Shown: piece by piece, positions 8,460-17,830 of the stretch | Layout: each line of letters begins with the position of its first letter | Numbering within the stretch: the stretch's first letter is position 1 | Source: Algibacter pectinivorans | Lineage (GTDB): Bacteria > Bacteroidota > Bacteroidia > Flavobacteriales > Flavobacteriaceae | Direction: 5' to 3' | Length of the DNA: 64,000 nt | Assembly (NCBI RefSeq): GCF_900112595.1 | Contig: NZ_FOMI01000004.1 | Coordinates: 186,001-250,000, forward strand | The notes under the pieces: generated by a model | Seen by the model: the letters and a program-made list of their open reading frames with translations, nothing else | The model's database searches: none | What the model was told of the DNA's origin: nothing | Translations under genes and position numbers: made by a program

Positions 8460-10385
8460 ATGTTAGCATCCATGATTTTAGATACAATTAGATATAAGGA
8501 ACCTGGAACCTTTGAGGAAACAAGATTTGAAAAAGTACATAGTGTTATTTTTAAAGAATCAAAAGAGCCATCGATACTAGTAGCAAGAGAGATTGCCCAC
8601 CTAATAAAATTAAAGAAAGAACGTAATGAAACTTGTGTATTAGGTCTAGCTACGGGTTCTTCTCCAATTGGCGTTTATCAAGAACTTGTAAAACTGCATA
8701 GAGAAGAAGGTTTGAGTTTTTCAAACGTTATCACTTTTAATCTAGATGAATATTACCCAATGGAACGAAGTAATATGCAGAGTTACCATTATTTTATGCA
8801 TGACCATCTTTTTAACCACGTAGACATACCACCAGAAAATATTAATATTCCAGATGGTAAGGTTAGTCCGGGAAATTTAAAAGCATATTGTATAGAATAT
8901 GAGAATAAAATTAAGGACTTGGGAGGCTTAGATTTTCAGCTTTTAGGTATAGGAAGAACGGGACATATTGGGTTTAATGAACCAGGTTCGCATCTTAACT
9001 CAAGAACTAGAAGTATAACTTTAGACCATATTACAAGAGTTGATGCCGCACCAGACTTTTTAGGTATTGATAATGTGCCTAGAAAAGCAATTACTATGGG
9101 TATTGGAACAGTAATGGATGCTAAACGTATTATACTTTTAGGATGGGGTAACAATAAGGCGGAAATATTACGAAAAACCATTGAAAGTTCTATAAATTCT
9201 GAGGTGCCAGCCACATATTTGCAAGAACATAATAATACTACATTTATACTGGATGAAGGCGCATCATCAGAACTAACCAGAGTAAAAACACCTTGGTTAG
9301 TATCAACTTGTGTATGGGATAGTTCTTTAAAATTTAAGGCTGTAGTTTGGTTATCAGAACTATTAGGGAAATCTATACTAAAACTAACAGATTCAGATTA
9401 CAATAATAATGGAATGGCAGAACTATTAATTCAAGAAGGATCTGCTTACGATTTGAATATAAAAATGTTTAACAAGCTTCAGCATACAATCACAGGTTGG
9501 CCAGGAGGTAAACCCAATTGTGATGCCTCTAATAGGCCAGAAAGAGCTATTCCAGAGAAAAAACGAATTATTATTTTTAGTCCTCATCCAGATGATGATG
9601 TGATTTCTATGGGAGGAACATTTGATAGATTAATTACTCAAGGACATGAGGTACATGTGGCATACCAAACTTCAGGAAATATAGCGGTTTCTGATGATGA
9701 AGCCTTAAAATTTGCTGAAATTACTAAGTCTCTATGCAAAGAATGTAAACCTGTAGATCAAATTATCGATTTTATTAAGTCTAAAAAGGACAACGAGATA
9801 GATATAAATATATTAAGAAAACTAAAAGGCGAAATTCGCAGAAGTGAGTCTAAGGGAGCTACCAGATATTTGGGGTTAAGCGACGAGAATGTCCATTTTT
9901 TAGATTTACCATTTTATGAAACAGGAACGGTGAAGAAAAATAATCTAGAGAAAAAAGATATAGATATTATGATTGGGTTAATTGAAGAAATAAAACCACA
10001 CCAAATATATGCAGCTGGAGATCTTTCAGATCCACACGGTACCCACAAAACATGCTTGGATGCGCTTTTTATTGCAATTGAAGAAATAAAAAAAGAAGAT
10101 TATATGAAAGATTGTTGGGTTTGGTTATATCGTGGTGCTTGGCACGAATGGGAAACTTATCAAATAGAAATGGCAGTTCCAATGAGTCCAGATCAAGTAC
10201 TAAGAAAAAGACAAGCTATATTTTATCACCAATCTCAAAAAGATGGCGTAATGTTTCAAGGTAGCGATTCTAGAGAGTTTTGGGTTAGAGCGGAAGATAG
10301 AAATAGGTTAACAGCAAAAAGATATAACGATTTAGGCTTAGCAGATTATGCAGCAATAGAGGCTTTTAAAAGATATGTGTTTTAG
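8460..10385 (+). CDS. nagB: Glucosamine-6-phosphate deaminase fused to a PIG-L/LmbE-type deacetylase domain
   Basis: Residues about 30-290 are a NagB domain, with the substrate loop GLATGSSPIGVYQEL, the acidic FNLDEYYPM and LLGIGRTGHIGFNEPGS. This part converts glucosamine-6-phosphate to fructose-6-phosphate and ammonia. Residues about 370-600 are a PIG-L-like domain with the zinc motif SPHPDDDVISMGG and a downstream His in DPHGTHKTC. PIG-L enzymes de-N-acetylate GlcNAc compounds, so one chain could in principle remove the acetyl group and then deaminate; that is inference. The two-domain form (641 residues) is known in Bacteroidota. It serves GlcNAc released by the locus. In-frame ATGs at 8460 and 8472 are both possible starts. 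Confidence 0.9.
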   Translation: MLASMILDTIRYKEPGTFEETRFEKVHSVIFKESKEPSILVAREIAHLIKLKKERNETCVLGLATGSSPIGVYQELVKLHREEGLSFSNVITFNLDEYYPMERSNMQSYHYFMHDHLFNHVDIPPENINIPDGKVSPGNLKAYCIEYENKIKDLGGLDFQLLGIGRTGHIGFNEPGSHLNSRTRSITLDHITRVDAAPDFLGIDNVPRKAITMGIGTVMDAKRIILLGWGNNKAEILRKTIESSINSEVPATYLQEHNNTTFILDEGASSELTRVKTPWLVSTCVWDSSLKFKAVVWLSELLGKSILKLTDSDYNNNGMAELLIQEGSAYDLNIKMFNKLQHTITGWPGGKPNCDASNRPERAIPEKKRIIIFSPHPDDDVISMGGTFDRLITQGHEVHVAYQTSGNIAVSDDEALKFAEITKSLCKECKPVDQIIDFIKSKKDNEIDINILRKLKGEIRRSESKGATRYLGLSDENVHFLDLPFYETGTVKKNNLEKKDIDIMIGLIEEIKPHQIYAAGDLSDPHGTHKTCLDALFIAIEEIKKEDYMKDCWVWLYRGAWHEWETYQIEMAVPMSPDQVLRKRQAIFYHQSQKDGVMFQGSDSREFWVRAEDRNRLTAKRYNDLGLADYAAIEAFKRYVF

Positions 10386-10466
10386 AAAGTAAGCTAGGAT
10401 TTTAATAAGTTTTGAGTTTATGTGGGTTTTTCCTTAATTATTAATGATGTTTAGCTTAGATAATAC

Positions 10467-10483
10467 GTTGTCCGTCTAAATTT
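10467..10483 (+). promoter_or_regulatory. Candidate LytTR-type site overlapping a TAnnTTTG element, upstream of the first GH92 operon
   Basis: GTTGTCCGTCTAAATTT matches the repeated motif at most positions. The bases TAAATTTG (10477-10484) also match the -7 promoter element. It lies about 54 bp before the chosen GH92 start. Confidence 0.35.
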
Positions 10484-10536
10484 GTTTGCCATTCAATTTA
10501 ATTTATGAAATTTTGATTATTAGAAGAAATAAATTT

Positions 10537-12792
10537 ATGTTGAAATATACGTTTCTATTTTTATTCGTATTAGTTTACAGTTGTTTAGATAAAGAGGAGA
10601 ACTTAGATACTAGTTCTAACTTAAAAATCAAACATTATGTAGACCCTTTTATAGGTACAGGCGGTCATGGTCATACTTATCCTGGAGCAACGGTTCCATT
10701 TGGAATGTTACAGGTTAGTCCTGTAAACGGTATAAGTGCCTGGGATTGGTGTTCTGGTTATCATTACTCAGATTCTTTAGTTGTTGGTTTTAGTCATTTA
10801 AGTTTAAGTGGAACGGGTATTGGCGATTTAGCAGATGTTATGTTTATGCCTGTAAACAAAGAGGTAGATGTGTCTGTTACACCAAAAAACCGAGATAGTT
10901 TAAACTATAAGTCAAAATATACGCATTTAAACGAGACTGCTACTCCAGGATATTACCAATTATATTTAGAAGATCATAATGTGAATGTAGAATTAACTAC
11001 ATCTCAAAGAACAGCATATCACAAATATACTTTTGAAAAGGATGATGCCCAGTCTGTGGTAATCGATTTAGGATTTGAAATTAATTGGGACGCTGCCATT
11101 GAGAGTTCTTTAAATTTAGAAGATAAATACACAGTAAGCGGTTATCGTTTTAGCAAAGGTTGGGCAAAAAATCAAAAAGTTTTTTTTGTTGCTATATTTT
11201 CAAAACCAATAACTAAAGTAAACCTTTATGCAGATGGTAATTTAAATAAAACTAATGCAGCTAAAGGTGTTAAAGTTGCATCTCAACTATTTTTTAATAC
11301 CGAAGATAATAATGAATTGGAAGTAAAAGTTGCCTTGTCATCAGTGAGTATTGAAAATGCAAAGGAGAATTTAAGTAAAGTAGAGTTTGATTTTGAAAAA
11401 GTTAAGACTGAAGCAGGTAAAACCTGGGGAAATGCTTTAGATATAATAGAAGTAGAAACAGATGTAGATTCACTTAAAACCATGTTTTATACAGCTATGT
11501 ATCATGCGCAATTAGCACCTGTAACTTACAGCGATAAAAACGGACAATTTAGAAAGGAAAACGACAGTATTGCTTTTGCAAAAGATTACACTGCATATTC
11601 AACATTGTCGCTTTGGGATACTTTTAGAGCAGAAAATCCGCTATTAACCTTTATAGCGCCAGATAAAGTTTCGGATATCATTAACTCCATGTTAGCGTAT
11701 TATGAAACCAAAAAAATATTACCAGTTTGGACGCTTTATGCCAATGAAACAAATACCATGACAGGGTATCATTCCATACCTGTTATTGTTGACGCTTATA
11801 AAAAAGGAATTACAGGTTTTGATGTAGAAAAGGCTTATCAAGCTATGAGACAAACTATGATGCAAGACGAGCGTGGATTAAGCATATATAAAAAATATGG
11901 TTACATTCCTTATAATTTACTAGACGAATCTGTAACGATTACCCTAGAATATGCCTTTAATGATTGGTGTGTCGCACAAATGGCAAAAGCGTTAGGTAAA
12001 GATAATGATTATAAGTATTTCTTAAATCGCTCTAAAGCTTATACCTATTTATTTGATAATGAAAGTGGATTTATGAGAGGGAAATTAGATGATGGGAAAA
12101 CGTGGAACTCCCCTTTTGATCCAAAACATTCAAACCATAGAGAACATACAGATTATACAGAAGGTAATGCTTGGCAACACAGTTGGTTTGTTCCTCATGA
12201 TGTTAAAAATTTCATAGCACTTCATGGTGGAGGAGAAATTTTTTCTAAACGCCTAAACCAATTATTTACGGAGAGTTCAGAGATTACAGGAAATAATGTC
12301 TCCGCTGATATTTCAGGGTTAATTGGACAATATGCACATGGTAATGAGCCAAGTCATCATATAGCCTATATGTTTAATCATGCAAACCAACCTTGGCGAA
12401 CACAATATTGGGTACGTCATATTTTAAATACACAGTATAACACAACTCCAAACGGATTGAGCGGAAATGAAGACTGCGGACAAATGTCTGCTTGGTACAT
12501 ATTTAGTTCTATGGGTTTATACCCTACGAACCCAGCTTCGGGAGACTACGATATTGGGAGTCCTATATTCAAAAAAACAACGATTAAACTCCCAGATGGT
12601 AAAATATTTGAAATCGAAGTAGAAAACCCTTCTAGCGATAATATTTATATTAAATCTGCATCACTTAATGGTAAAGAATTTAATCAAACATCTATCTCTC
12701 ACAAACAAATTTTAAAAGGAGGTAAACTCTATTTTGTTATGGACTCTAAACCTAACAAATCATGGGGAATCTATAAAAACACTAAAAAATAA
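10537..12792 (+). CDS. GH92 alpha-mannosidase, lipoprotein (copy 1)
   Basis: A GH92 exo-alpha-mannosidase of 751 residues. The start was moved to the ATG at 10537 because it gives a clean lipoprotein signal (KYTFLFLFVLVYSC) and has AGAAG upstream; the longer frame from 10486 adds a non-signal leader. Family landmarks: YVDPFIGTGGHGHTYPGATV near the N-terminus, YTEGNAWQHSWFVPHD (Glu near residue 542, the presumed catalytic acid), AHGNEPSHHIAYMFN, and GNEDCGQMSAWYIF near residue 643 (acidic/Ca region). Family members cleave alpha-1,2, -1,3, -1,4 or -1,6 mannose with calcium; the linkage is not predictable here. It heads an operon whose next gene overlaps by one base. Confidence 0.93.
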   Translation: MLKYTFLFLFVLVYSCLDKEENLDTSSNLKIKHYVDPFIGTGGHGHTYPGATVPFGMLQVSPVNGISAWDWCSGYHYSDSLVVGFSHLSLSGTGIGDLADVMFMPVNKEVDVSVTPKNRDSLNYKSKYTHLNETATPGYYQLYLEDHNVNVELTTSQRTAYHKYTFEKDDAQSVVIDLGFEINWDAAIESSLNLEDKYTVSGYRFSKGWAKNQKVFFVAIFSKPITKVNLYADGNLNKTNAAKGVKVASQLFFNTEDNNELEVKVALSSVSIENAKENLSKVEFDFEKVKTEAGKTWGNALDIIEVETDVDSLKTMFYTAMYHAQLAPVTYSDKNGQFRKENDSIAFAKDYTAYSTLSLWDTFRAENPLLTFIAPDKVSDIINSMLAYYETKKILPVWTLYANETNTMTGYHSIPVIVDAYKKGITGFDVEKAYQAMRQTMMQDERGLSIYKKYGYIPYNLLDESVTITLEYAFNDWCVAQMAKALGKDNDYKYFLNRSKAYTYLFDNESGFMRGKLDDGKTWNSPFDPKHSNHREHTDYTEGNAWQHSWFVPHDVKNFIALHGGGEIFSKRLNQLFTESSEITGNNVSADISGLIGQYAHGNEPSHHIAYMFNHANQPWRTQYWVRHILNTQYNTTPNGLSGNEDCGQMSAWYIFSSMGLYPTNPASGDYDIGSPIFKKTTIKLPDGKIFEIEVENPSSDNIYIKSASLNGKEFNQTSISHKQILKGGKLYFVMDSKPNKSWGIYKNTKK

Positions 12793-14669
12793 TGGATATA
12801 GTAGATGTTTTAATTATTGCCCTGTATATTATTTTAACATTAGGTGTTGGAATTTGGATTTCCAAAAAGGCATCAAATGGATTAAGTTCTTATTTCCTTG
12901 GCGGAAAAAGTATCAAGTGGTATTTTTTAGGGCTAAGTAATGGTTCCGGAATGTTTGATGTTTCTGGCACTGCTTGGATGGTCGGTATTCTTTTCCTATA
13001 CGGAGTAAAGAGTTTTATGTTTATGTGGATGTGGCCAATTTTTAATCAAATATTTGTAATGATATTTTTGGCTGCGTGGATTAGGCGCTCTAATATAATG
13101 ACGGGATCTGAATGGATCTTAACACGTTTTGGAGACGGTAAGTCTGGTAGGGCTTCGCATTTAATTGTAGCTATTTTTGCTATAATAGCCTCTGTAGGTT
13201 TTATAGCCTATTTTTTTGAAGGTGTTGGTAAGTTTATGACTATTATTTTACCATGGGATTTAACGCTCATGTTTGGCGATTCCGTATTATTAACCTCAGA
13301 TCAAAACTATGCCTTAATTATTATATTTTTAACAACTATTTACACCATTAAAGGTGGTATGTTCTCGGTTGTTGCAACAGAAGTTTTACAATATTTTATT
13401 ATGGTGCTTGCAGGTGTACTAGTTGCAATATATGCCTCTATATCTGTTACAGATTCTCAAATTACAAGTGTGCTTTCGGCAGATTGGAATAATGTGTTTT
13501 TTGGAGCAGAACTAGAAGGCTCTTGGTCTGGGAAGTTCGAAGTGTTTAATGCACTAATTGATACGCACGGTTACAAAATGTTTGGTGCGTTTATTGGTAT
13601 GTCTCTTTTTAAAGGGTTTTTTGCAAGTATTGCAGGCCCAACTCCAAGTTATGATATGCAACGTATTTTGTCAACAAGGTCTGTAAAAGAAGCTGCATAC
13701 ATGAGTGGATTTACCAACCTTGTACTTTTTATACCAAGATATTTACTTATTGGTGGTATTGTTGTTTTAGGGCTTGTTTATTTGGCCCCAGAAATGGCAA
13801 GTTCTAGCTCATTAAGTCTTAGTGATTTGGAAATTATCTTACCTAAGGTTATTAATAATCATGTACCAGTAGGTATAAAAGGATTGTTGTTAGCAGGTCT
13901 TCTGGCAGCTTTTATGTCTACCTTTTCAGCTTATGTAAATTCAGGTCCAGCATATATTGTAAACGATATTTATAAAAAATATTTTAAACCTTTTGCTACA
14001 CCAAATCATTATATTAAGGCAAGTCATTTAGCGTCTTTTGCTATTGTAGCTTTAGGTGTGTTTATGGGCTTTTTTGCAGAGTCTATCAATTCATTAACAC
14101 TATGGATAACAAGTGCGCTTTTTGGTGGTTACGTAGCATCAAATTTCTTAAAATGGATTTGGTGGCGTTTTAATGGTTGGGGGTACTTTTGGGGTATGAC
14201 GTCGGGTTTGTTTATTGCAACTATTCAATTTTTAATAGACCAAAATAAAGCTAATTTTGAAGTAGGAAGTTGGTTATTCAATGCAGCTCATTTACCAGCT
14301 ATTTATGTGTTTCCAATTATTTTTGCAGTATCTCTATTAGGTTCTTTTTTAGGAACTTTGTTCACCCCACCAACTAACATAGAAACTTTAAAAAGTTTTT
14401 ATTCAACCGTACGTCCTTGGGGGTGGTGGAAACCTGTTTATAAAGTACTTAAAAATGAAGATGCAAATTTTGAAAAGAACAATGACTTTGTAAGTGATAT
14501 GTTAAACTGTATTGTTGGAATTGTTTGGCAATCCAGTATGATTCTTATACCAATTTATTTTATGATACGAGATTACCCAAAAATGATTTGGGCTATAATG
14601 GTATTTGTAATTACTTCCGTTATTTTAAAATTTACGTGGTTAGATAAGGTAAGAAAATATAAAAATTAA
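12792..14669 (+). CDS. Sodium:solute symporter (SSS family)
   Basis: A 625-residue inner-membrane protein with about 13-14 hydrophobic helices. The start DVLIIALYIILTLGVGIWIS and the stretch SSYFLGGKSIKWYFLGLSNG are typical of the SSS family. TaaTG overlap with the GH92 upstream and 9 bp to the GH130 downstream place it in the same operon. Neighbouring a Man-GlcNAc phosphorylase, it is a good candidate for bringing a mannose-containing di- or oligosaccharide (or free mannose) across the inner membrane with sodium; the substrate is inference. Confidence 0.9.
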   Translation: MDIVDVLIIALYIILTLGVGIWISKKASNGLSSYFLGGKSIKWYFLGLSNGSGMFDVSGTAWMVGILFLYGVKSFMFMWMWPIFNQIFVMIFLAAWIRRSNIMTGSEWILTRFGDGKSGRASHLIVAIFAIIASVGFIAYFFEGVGKFMTIILPWDLTLMFGDSVLLTSDQNYALIIIFLTTIYTIKGGMFSVVATEVLQYFIMVLAGVLVAIYASISVTDSQITSVLSADWNNVFFGAELEGSWSGKFEVFNALIDTHGYKMFGAFIGMSLFKGFFASIAGPTPSYDMQRILSTRSVKEAAYMSGFTNLVLFIPRYLLIGGIVVLGLVYLAPEMASSSSLSLSDLEIILPKVINNHVPVGIKGLLLAGLLAAFMSTFSAYVNSGPAYIVNDIYKKYFKPFATPNHYIKASHLASFAIVALGVFMGFFAESINSLTLWITSALFGGYVASNFLKWIWWRFNGWGYFWGMTSGLFIATIQFLIDQNKANFEVGSWLFNAAHLPAIYVFPIIFAVSLLGSFLGTLFTPPTNIETLKSFYSTVRPWGWWKPVYKVLKNEDANFEKNNDFVSDMLNCIVGIVWQSSMILIPIYFMIRDYPKMIWAIMVFVITSVILKFTWLDKVRKYKN

Positions 14670-14678
14670 ATAAAATAG

Positions 14679-15644
14679 ATGAGTTCAATTCCATGGCAAG
14701 ATAAACCAGAAGGAAGTCAAGATATTGTTTGGCGCTATTCTGAAAATCCAATTATAAAAAGAGATGCTATTCTATCGTCTAATAGTGTATTTAATAGTGC
14801 TGTAGTACCTTATAAAGATGGTTATGCAGGTGTGTTTAGATGTGATAATAAAGCTGTACAAATGAATATTTTTGCAGGTTTTAGCAATGACGGAATAAAT
14901 TGGAAGATTAATGAAAACCCAATAGATTTTAAAGCAGGCGATGTAGAACAGGTTTTAGGTGACTATAAATACGATCCTAGAGTTGTATTTATAGAAGATC
15001 GCTATTGGATTACATGGTGCGAAGGGCATAATGGACCAACTATTGGAATTGGTTATACCTTTAACTTTGAGGAATTTTTTCAATGTGAAAGCGCTTTTTT
15101 ACCCTTTAACAGAAATGGTGTGTTGTTTCCTAAAAAAATAAATGGAAAATATGCCATGATGAGTCGTCCTAGTGATAATGGTCATACCCCTTTTGGAGAT
15201 ATTTACATGAGCTATAGTCCTGATATGAAATATTGGGGAGAGCACAGGCACATGATGTCTCCAACAGCATTTAAGGATAGTGCGTGGCAATGTACAAAAG
15301 TAGGTGCAGGATCCGTGCCATTTTTAACCAATGAAGGTTGGCTTATGTTTTATCACGGCGTTATTAATACCTGTAATGGGTTTAGATATGCCATGGGTTC
15401 TGCAATATTAGATGAAGAAAATCCACACATTGTGAAGTTCAGAACGCAACCTTATTTATTAACACCATCAGTACCTTACGAGCAAATAGGAGACGTTCCA
15501 AACGTAATTTTTCCATGTGCTTCTTTACAAGATATTAAAGCGGATAAAGTAACCGTATTTTACGGTGCAGCGGATACAGTTGTAGCTCTAGCCTTTGGTT
15601 ATATAAGTGAAATATTAGAATTTACAAAAAATAATAGTATATAG
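14679..15644 (+). CDS. GH130 beta-mannoside phosphorylase, probably Man-beta-1,4-GlcNAc phosphorylase
   Basis: A 321-residue GH130 enzyme without signal peptide, thus cytoplasmic. The five-bladed propeller family is recognised by [20 protein letters not shown] (catalytic Asp of YDPRV near residue 99), [19 protein letters not shown] and [21 protein letters not shown]. The length and the N-glycan setting fit the subgroup containing BT1033 of B. thetaiotaomicron, which phosphorolyses beta-1,4-mannosyl-GlcNAc to mannose-1-phosphate and GlcNAc. Mannosyl-glucose phosphorylases are close relatives, so the acceptor remains to be tested. It would process the core disaccharide left after alpha-mannosidases and ENGase have acted. 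Confidence 0.9.
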   Translation: MSSIPWQDKPEGSQDIVWRYSENPIIKRDAILSSNSVFNSAVVPYKDGYAGVFRCDNKAVQMNIFAGFSNDGINWKINENPIDFKAGDVEQVLGDYKYDPRVVFIEDRYWITWCEGHNGPTIGIGYTFNFEEFFQCESAFLPFNRNGVLFPKKINGKYAMMSRPSDNGHTPFGDIYMSYSPDMKYWGEHRHMMSPTAFKDSAWQCTKVGAGSVPFLTNEGWLMFYHGVINTCNGFRYAMGSAILDEENPHIVKFRTQPYLLTPSVPYEQIGDVPNVIFPCASLQDIKADKVTVFYGAADTVVALAFGYISEILEFTKNNSI

Positions 15645-15648
15645 GAGA

Positions 15649-16728
15649 ATGAGATTAATAGCAGTATCAAATACTCTTTTTATAAGGGGCTTATATTTTA
15701 TAAGCCTTTTTTTTCTTTGTCTGCCTTTCTCTAGTTATGCTCAAAATACCGTAAATTATAGTACTCCAAAATCCTATATTGCAAATCACACCAACGAAAT
15801 TATTAAAATTGATGGTTTGGGATTAGAAGAATCTTGGAAAAACGCAGAATATTCTGATGTGTTTATCGATATAGAAGGTGTTAAAAAACCAAAGTACAAT
15901 ACCCAAGTAAAAATACTTTGGGATAAAAATTATATTTATTTTTTAGCCACTATGGAAGAACCTCATGTATGGGGAACGTTGAGAAAAAGGGATACCATAA
16001 TTTTTCATAATAACGATTTTGAAATTTTTGTAGACCCTGATGGTGATGCGCATAATTACTACGAATTTGAATTTAATGCGCTAAATACAGTTTGGGATCT
16101 ATTTATTACAAAACCTTATAGAGACGGGGCTTTAACTATAAATGATTGGGATGCTAACGGATTAAAATCTGCTGTATATGTTGATGGTACACTAAATAAT
16201 CCAAACGATATCGATAAAAGTTGGAGTATAGAAATTGCAATTCCATTAAAGGTATTTAAAACATCATATTTTCAAACTATAGATTTAAATGATAAATTTT
16301 GGAGGATTAATTTTTCTAGAGTAAACTGGGATTTTCAACTAGATAATAAACAGTATTCTCGTAAAAAAGATAAAAATGGTGCTTTTTCGCATGAGTATAA
16401 CTGGGTTTGGTCTCCACAAGGTGTCATCGCTATGCATCAACCAGAAACTTGGGGCTATGTATATTTTGCTAATGAAGATGTGAAAGAAATTAATGAGTTT
16501 TTAATCCCTAAAGATGAGCATATTAAGTGGTTTTTATTCGATTTACATAACCAGTTGAAAAAGAAAAAAATAACAGCTAAAGATGTTAGTACAGCAAAAT
16601 TTGTTTTAGAAAAAAAACTTGTACCCAAGTATCAATCTCACGAAACGGGATATAATATTTGGATTGATAGTCCATTTACAGGAAGTAAAATTATCTTAAA
16701 TCAAAACGGTCAAATCATCATAAAATAA
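15649..16728 (+). CDS. Secreted CBM9-like carbohydrate-binding protein
   Basis: A 359-residue protein with a signal peptide (about residues 15-31, ending SSYAQ). The body reads KIDGLGLEESWKNAEYSDVF, ILWDKNYIYFLATMEEPHVW and NNDFEIFVDPDGDAHNYYEF. This is the pattern of CBM9-related domains, in which a beta-sandwich binds sugar ends or lines a partner enzyme. No catalytic domain is visible. The C-terminal ~70 residues look like a helical tail and short beta segments. It lies 5 bp after the GH130 stop and 6 bp before the TIM-barrel gene; the purine run AGGAGA abuts the ATG. Likely periplasmic glycan binding; the ligand is not known. Confidence 0.8.
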   Translation: MRLIAVSNTLFIRGLYFISLFFLCLPFSSYAQNTVNYSTPKSYIANHTNEIIKIDGLGLEESWKNAEYSDVFIDIEGVKKPKYNTQVKILWDKNYIYFLATMEEPHVWGTLRKRDTIIFHNNDFEIFVDPDGDAHNYYEFEFNALNTVWDLFITKPYRDGALTINDWDANGLKSAVYVDGTLNNPNDIDKSWSIEIAIPLKVFKTSYFQTIDLNDKFWRINFSRVNWDFQLDNKQYSRKKDKNGAFSHEYNWVWSPQGVIAMHQPETWGYVYFANEDVKEINEFLIPKDEHIKWFLFDLHNQLKKKKITAKDVSTAKFVLEKKLVPKYQSHETGYNIWIDSPFTGSKIILNQNGQIIIK

Positions 16729-16734
16729 CTCACA

Positions 16735-17820
16735 ATGAAACATAATCTATATTTTATAATTATCACTTTACTTTTAGTGGTTTCATGTACACATCAAAAA
16801 AAAGAAACAGTTGCTAAAACAGATGAGTCTATAGAACAACCTTTTAAATATTGGGCGTGGTATGGTGCAGGTGCTGGAGTAGCCGATAGTATACATAAAA
16901 AACAATTCAAAAAGTATGCAGATAGTGGTATTGATGCTGTGTTAATTGATACTAGAGCAGATGCCCAGTATTTATCTAAAATAACACCACTCGCTATAGA
17001 AGTAGGTTTAGAAGTGCACGCGTGGATGTTCACTATGAACAGACCAGGCGACACAACAGCTCTAAAACACCCAGATTGGTATATGGTAAGCCGCAGTGGT
17101 AAATCCTGTTTTAACAACCGCCCTTATGTAGATTACTACCAATGGTTATCACCAAGTCATCCAGAAGCGCGCCAACATGTATGGAATTTAGTTGAAGGTT
17201 TAGCTAAGGTTGATGGGGTTACAAGTGTACATCTAGATTATATAAGATATCCTGATGTTTACTTGCCAGTAGGTTTATTACCGAAGTACAATTTGGTGCA
17301 AAATGAGGAATTGCCAGATTTCGATTTTGATTATTCTGATGCAGCAGTTGAAAAGTTCGAAAAATTATATGGTAGAAACATAAAAGAGGTTGAAGTACCC
17401 GCCATAGATATCGAGTGGAAACAATTTAGATTAAATGAAATAAAAGCTGTTGTTGATGGTGCTTATGACATTGCACATAAACATGGTAAAAAACTAACAG
17501 CAGCCGTATTTCCATATCCGGAAATGGCAGACCATATGGTACGTCAACGTTGGGATAAATGGAGTATTGATGCCGTATTACCTATGATTTACAATAATTT
17601 TTATAATGAAGGTTTAAATTGGGTAAAATTTGCCTCAGAACAAGGGATAAAAGATTTACAAGGTCGAAATACACAATTACACACGGGTTTATACCTTCCC
17701 GAAATGGATGATGAAACCGTAGCTAATGCTATTAAAGCAGCTAAGGAAAGTGGAGCGAGTGGTGTCGCATTTTTCGATATTCAAGAATCGCATTATAATG
17801 TTATAAAATCTTCAAAATAA
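16735..17820 (+). CDS. Lipoprotein TIM-barrel glycosidase-like protein (GHL10/DUF187-like), unassigned
   Basis: A 361-residue lipoprotein (signal KHNLYFIIITLLLVVSC). The body looks like a (beta/alpha)8 barrel related to the GHL10/DUF187 putative glycosidases: AWYGAGAGVADSIHKKQF, GIDAVLIDTRADAQYL, GLEVHAWMFTMN, SVHLDYIRYPD, a long loop, KLTAAVFPYPEM, DAVLPMIYNNFY and GASGVAFFD. Asp and Glu residues at strand ends (LDYIRYPD; YPEM) could be catalytic, which is inference. It is embedded between a sugar-binding protein and a GH92 in a close-packed operon, so it most likely acts on an N-glycan or glycopeptide fragment. No characterised activity is known to me for this subgroup. Confidence 0.72.
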   Translation: MKHNLYFIIITLLLVVSCTHQKKETVAKTDESIEQPFKYWAWYGAGAGVADSIHKKQFKKYADSGIDAVLIDTRADAQYLSKITPLAIEVGLEVHAWMFTMNRPGDTTALKHPDWYMVSRSGKSCFNNRPYVDYYQWLSPSHPEARQHVWNLVEGLAKVDGVTSVHLDYIRYPDVYLPVGLLPKYNLVQNEELPDFDFDYSDAAVEKFEKLYGRNIKEVEVPAIDIEWKQFRLNEIKAVVDGAYDIAHKHGKKLTAAVFPYPEMADHMVRQRWDKWSIDAVLPMIYNNFYNEGLNWVKFASEQGIKDLQGRNTQLHTGLYLPEMDDETVANAIKAAKESGASGVAFFDIQESHYNVIKSSK

Positions 17821-17830
17821 TAGTAGTATT

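Noticed and set aside
12734-12940. 68-codon frame across the GH92/symporter junction
   Set aside because: Overlaps two well-supported genes in another frame and has no signal or domain.
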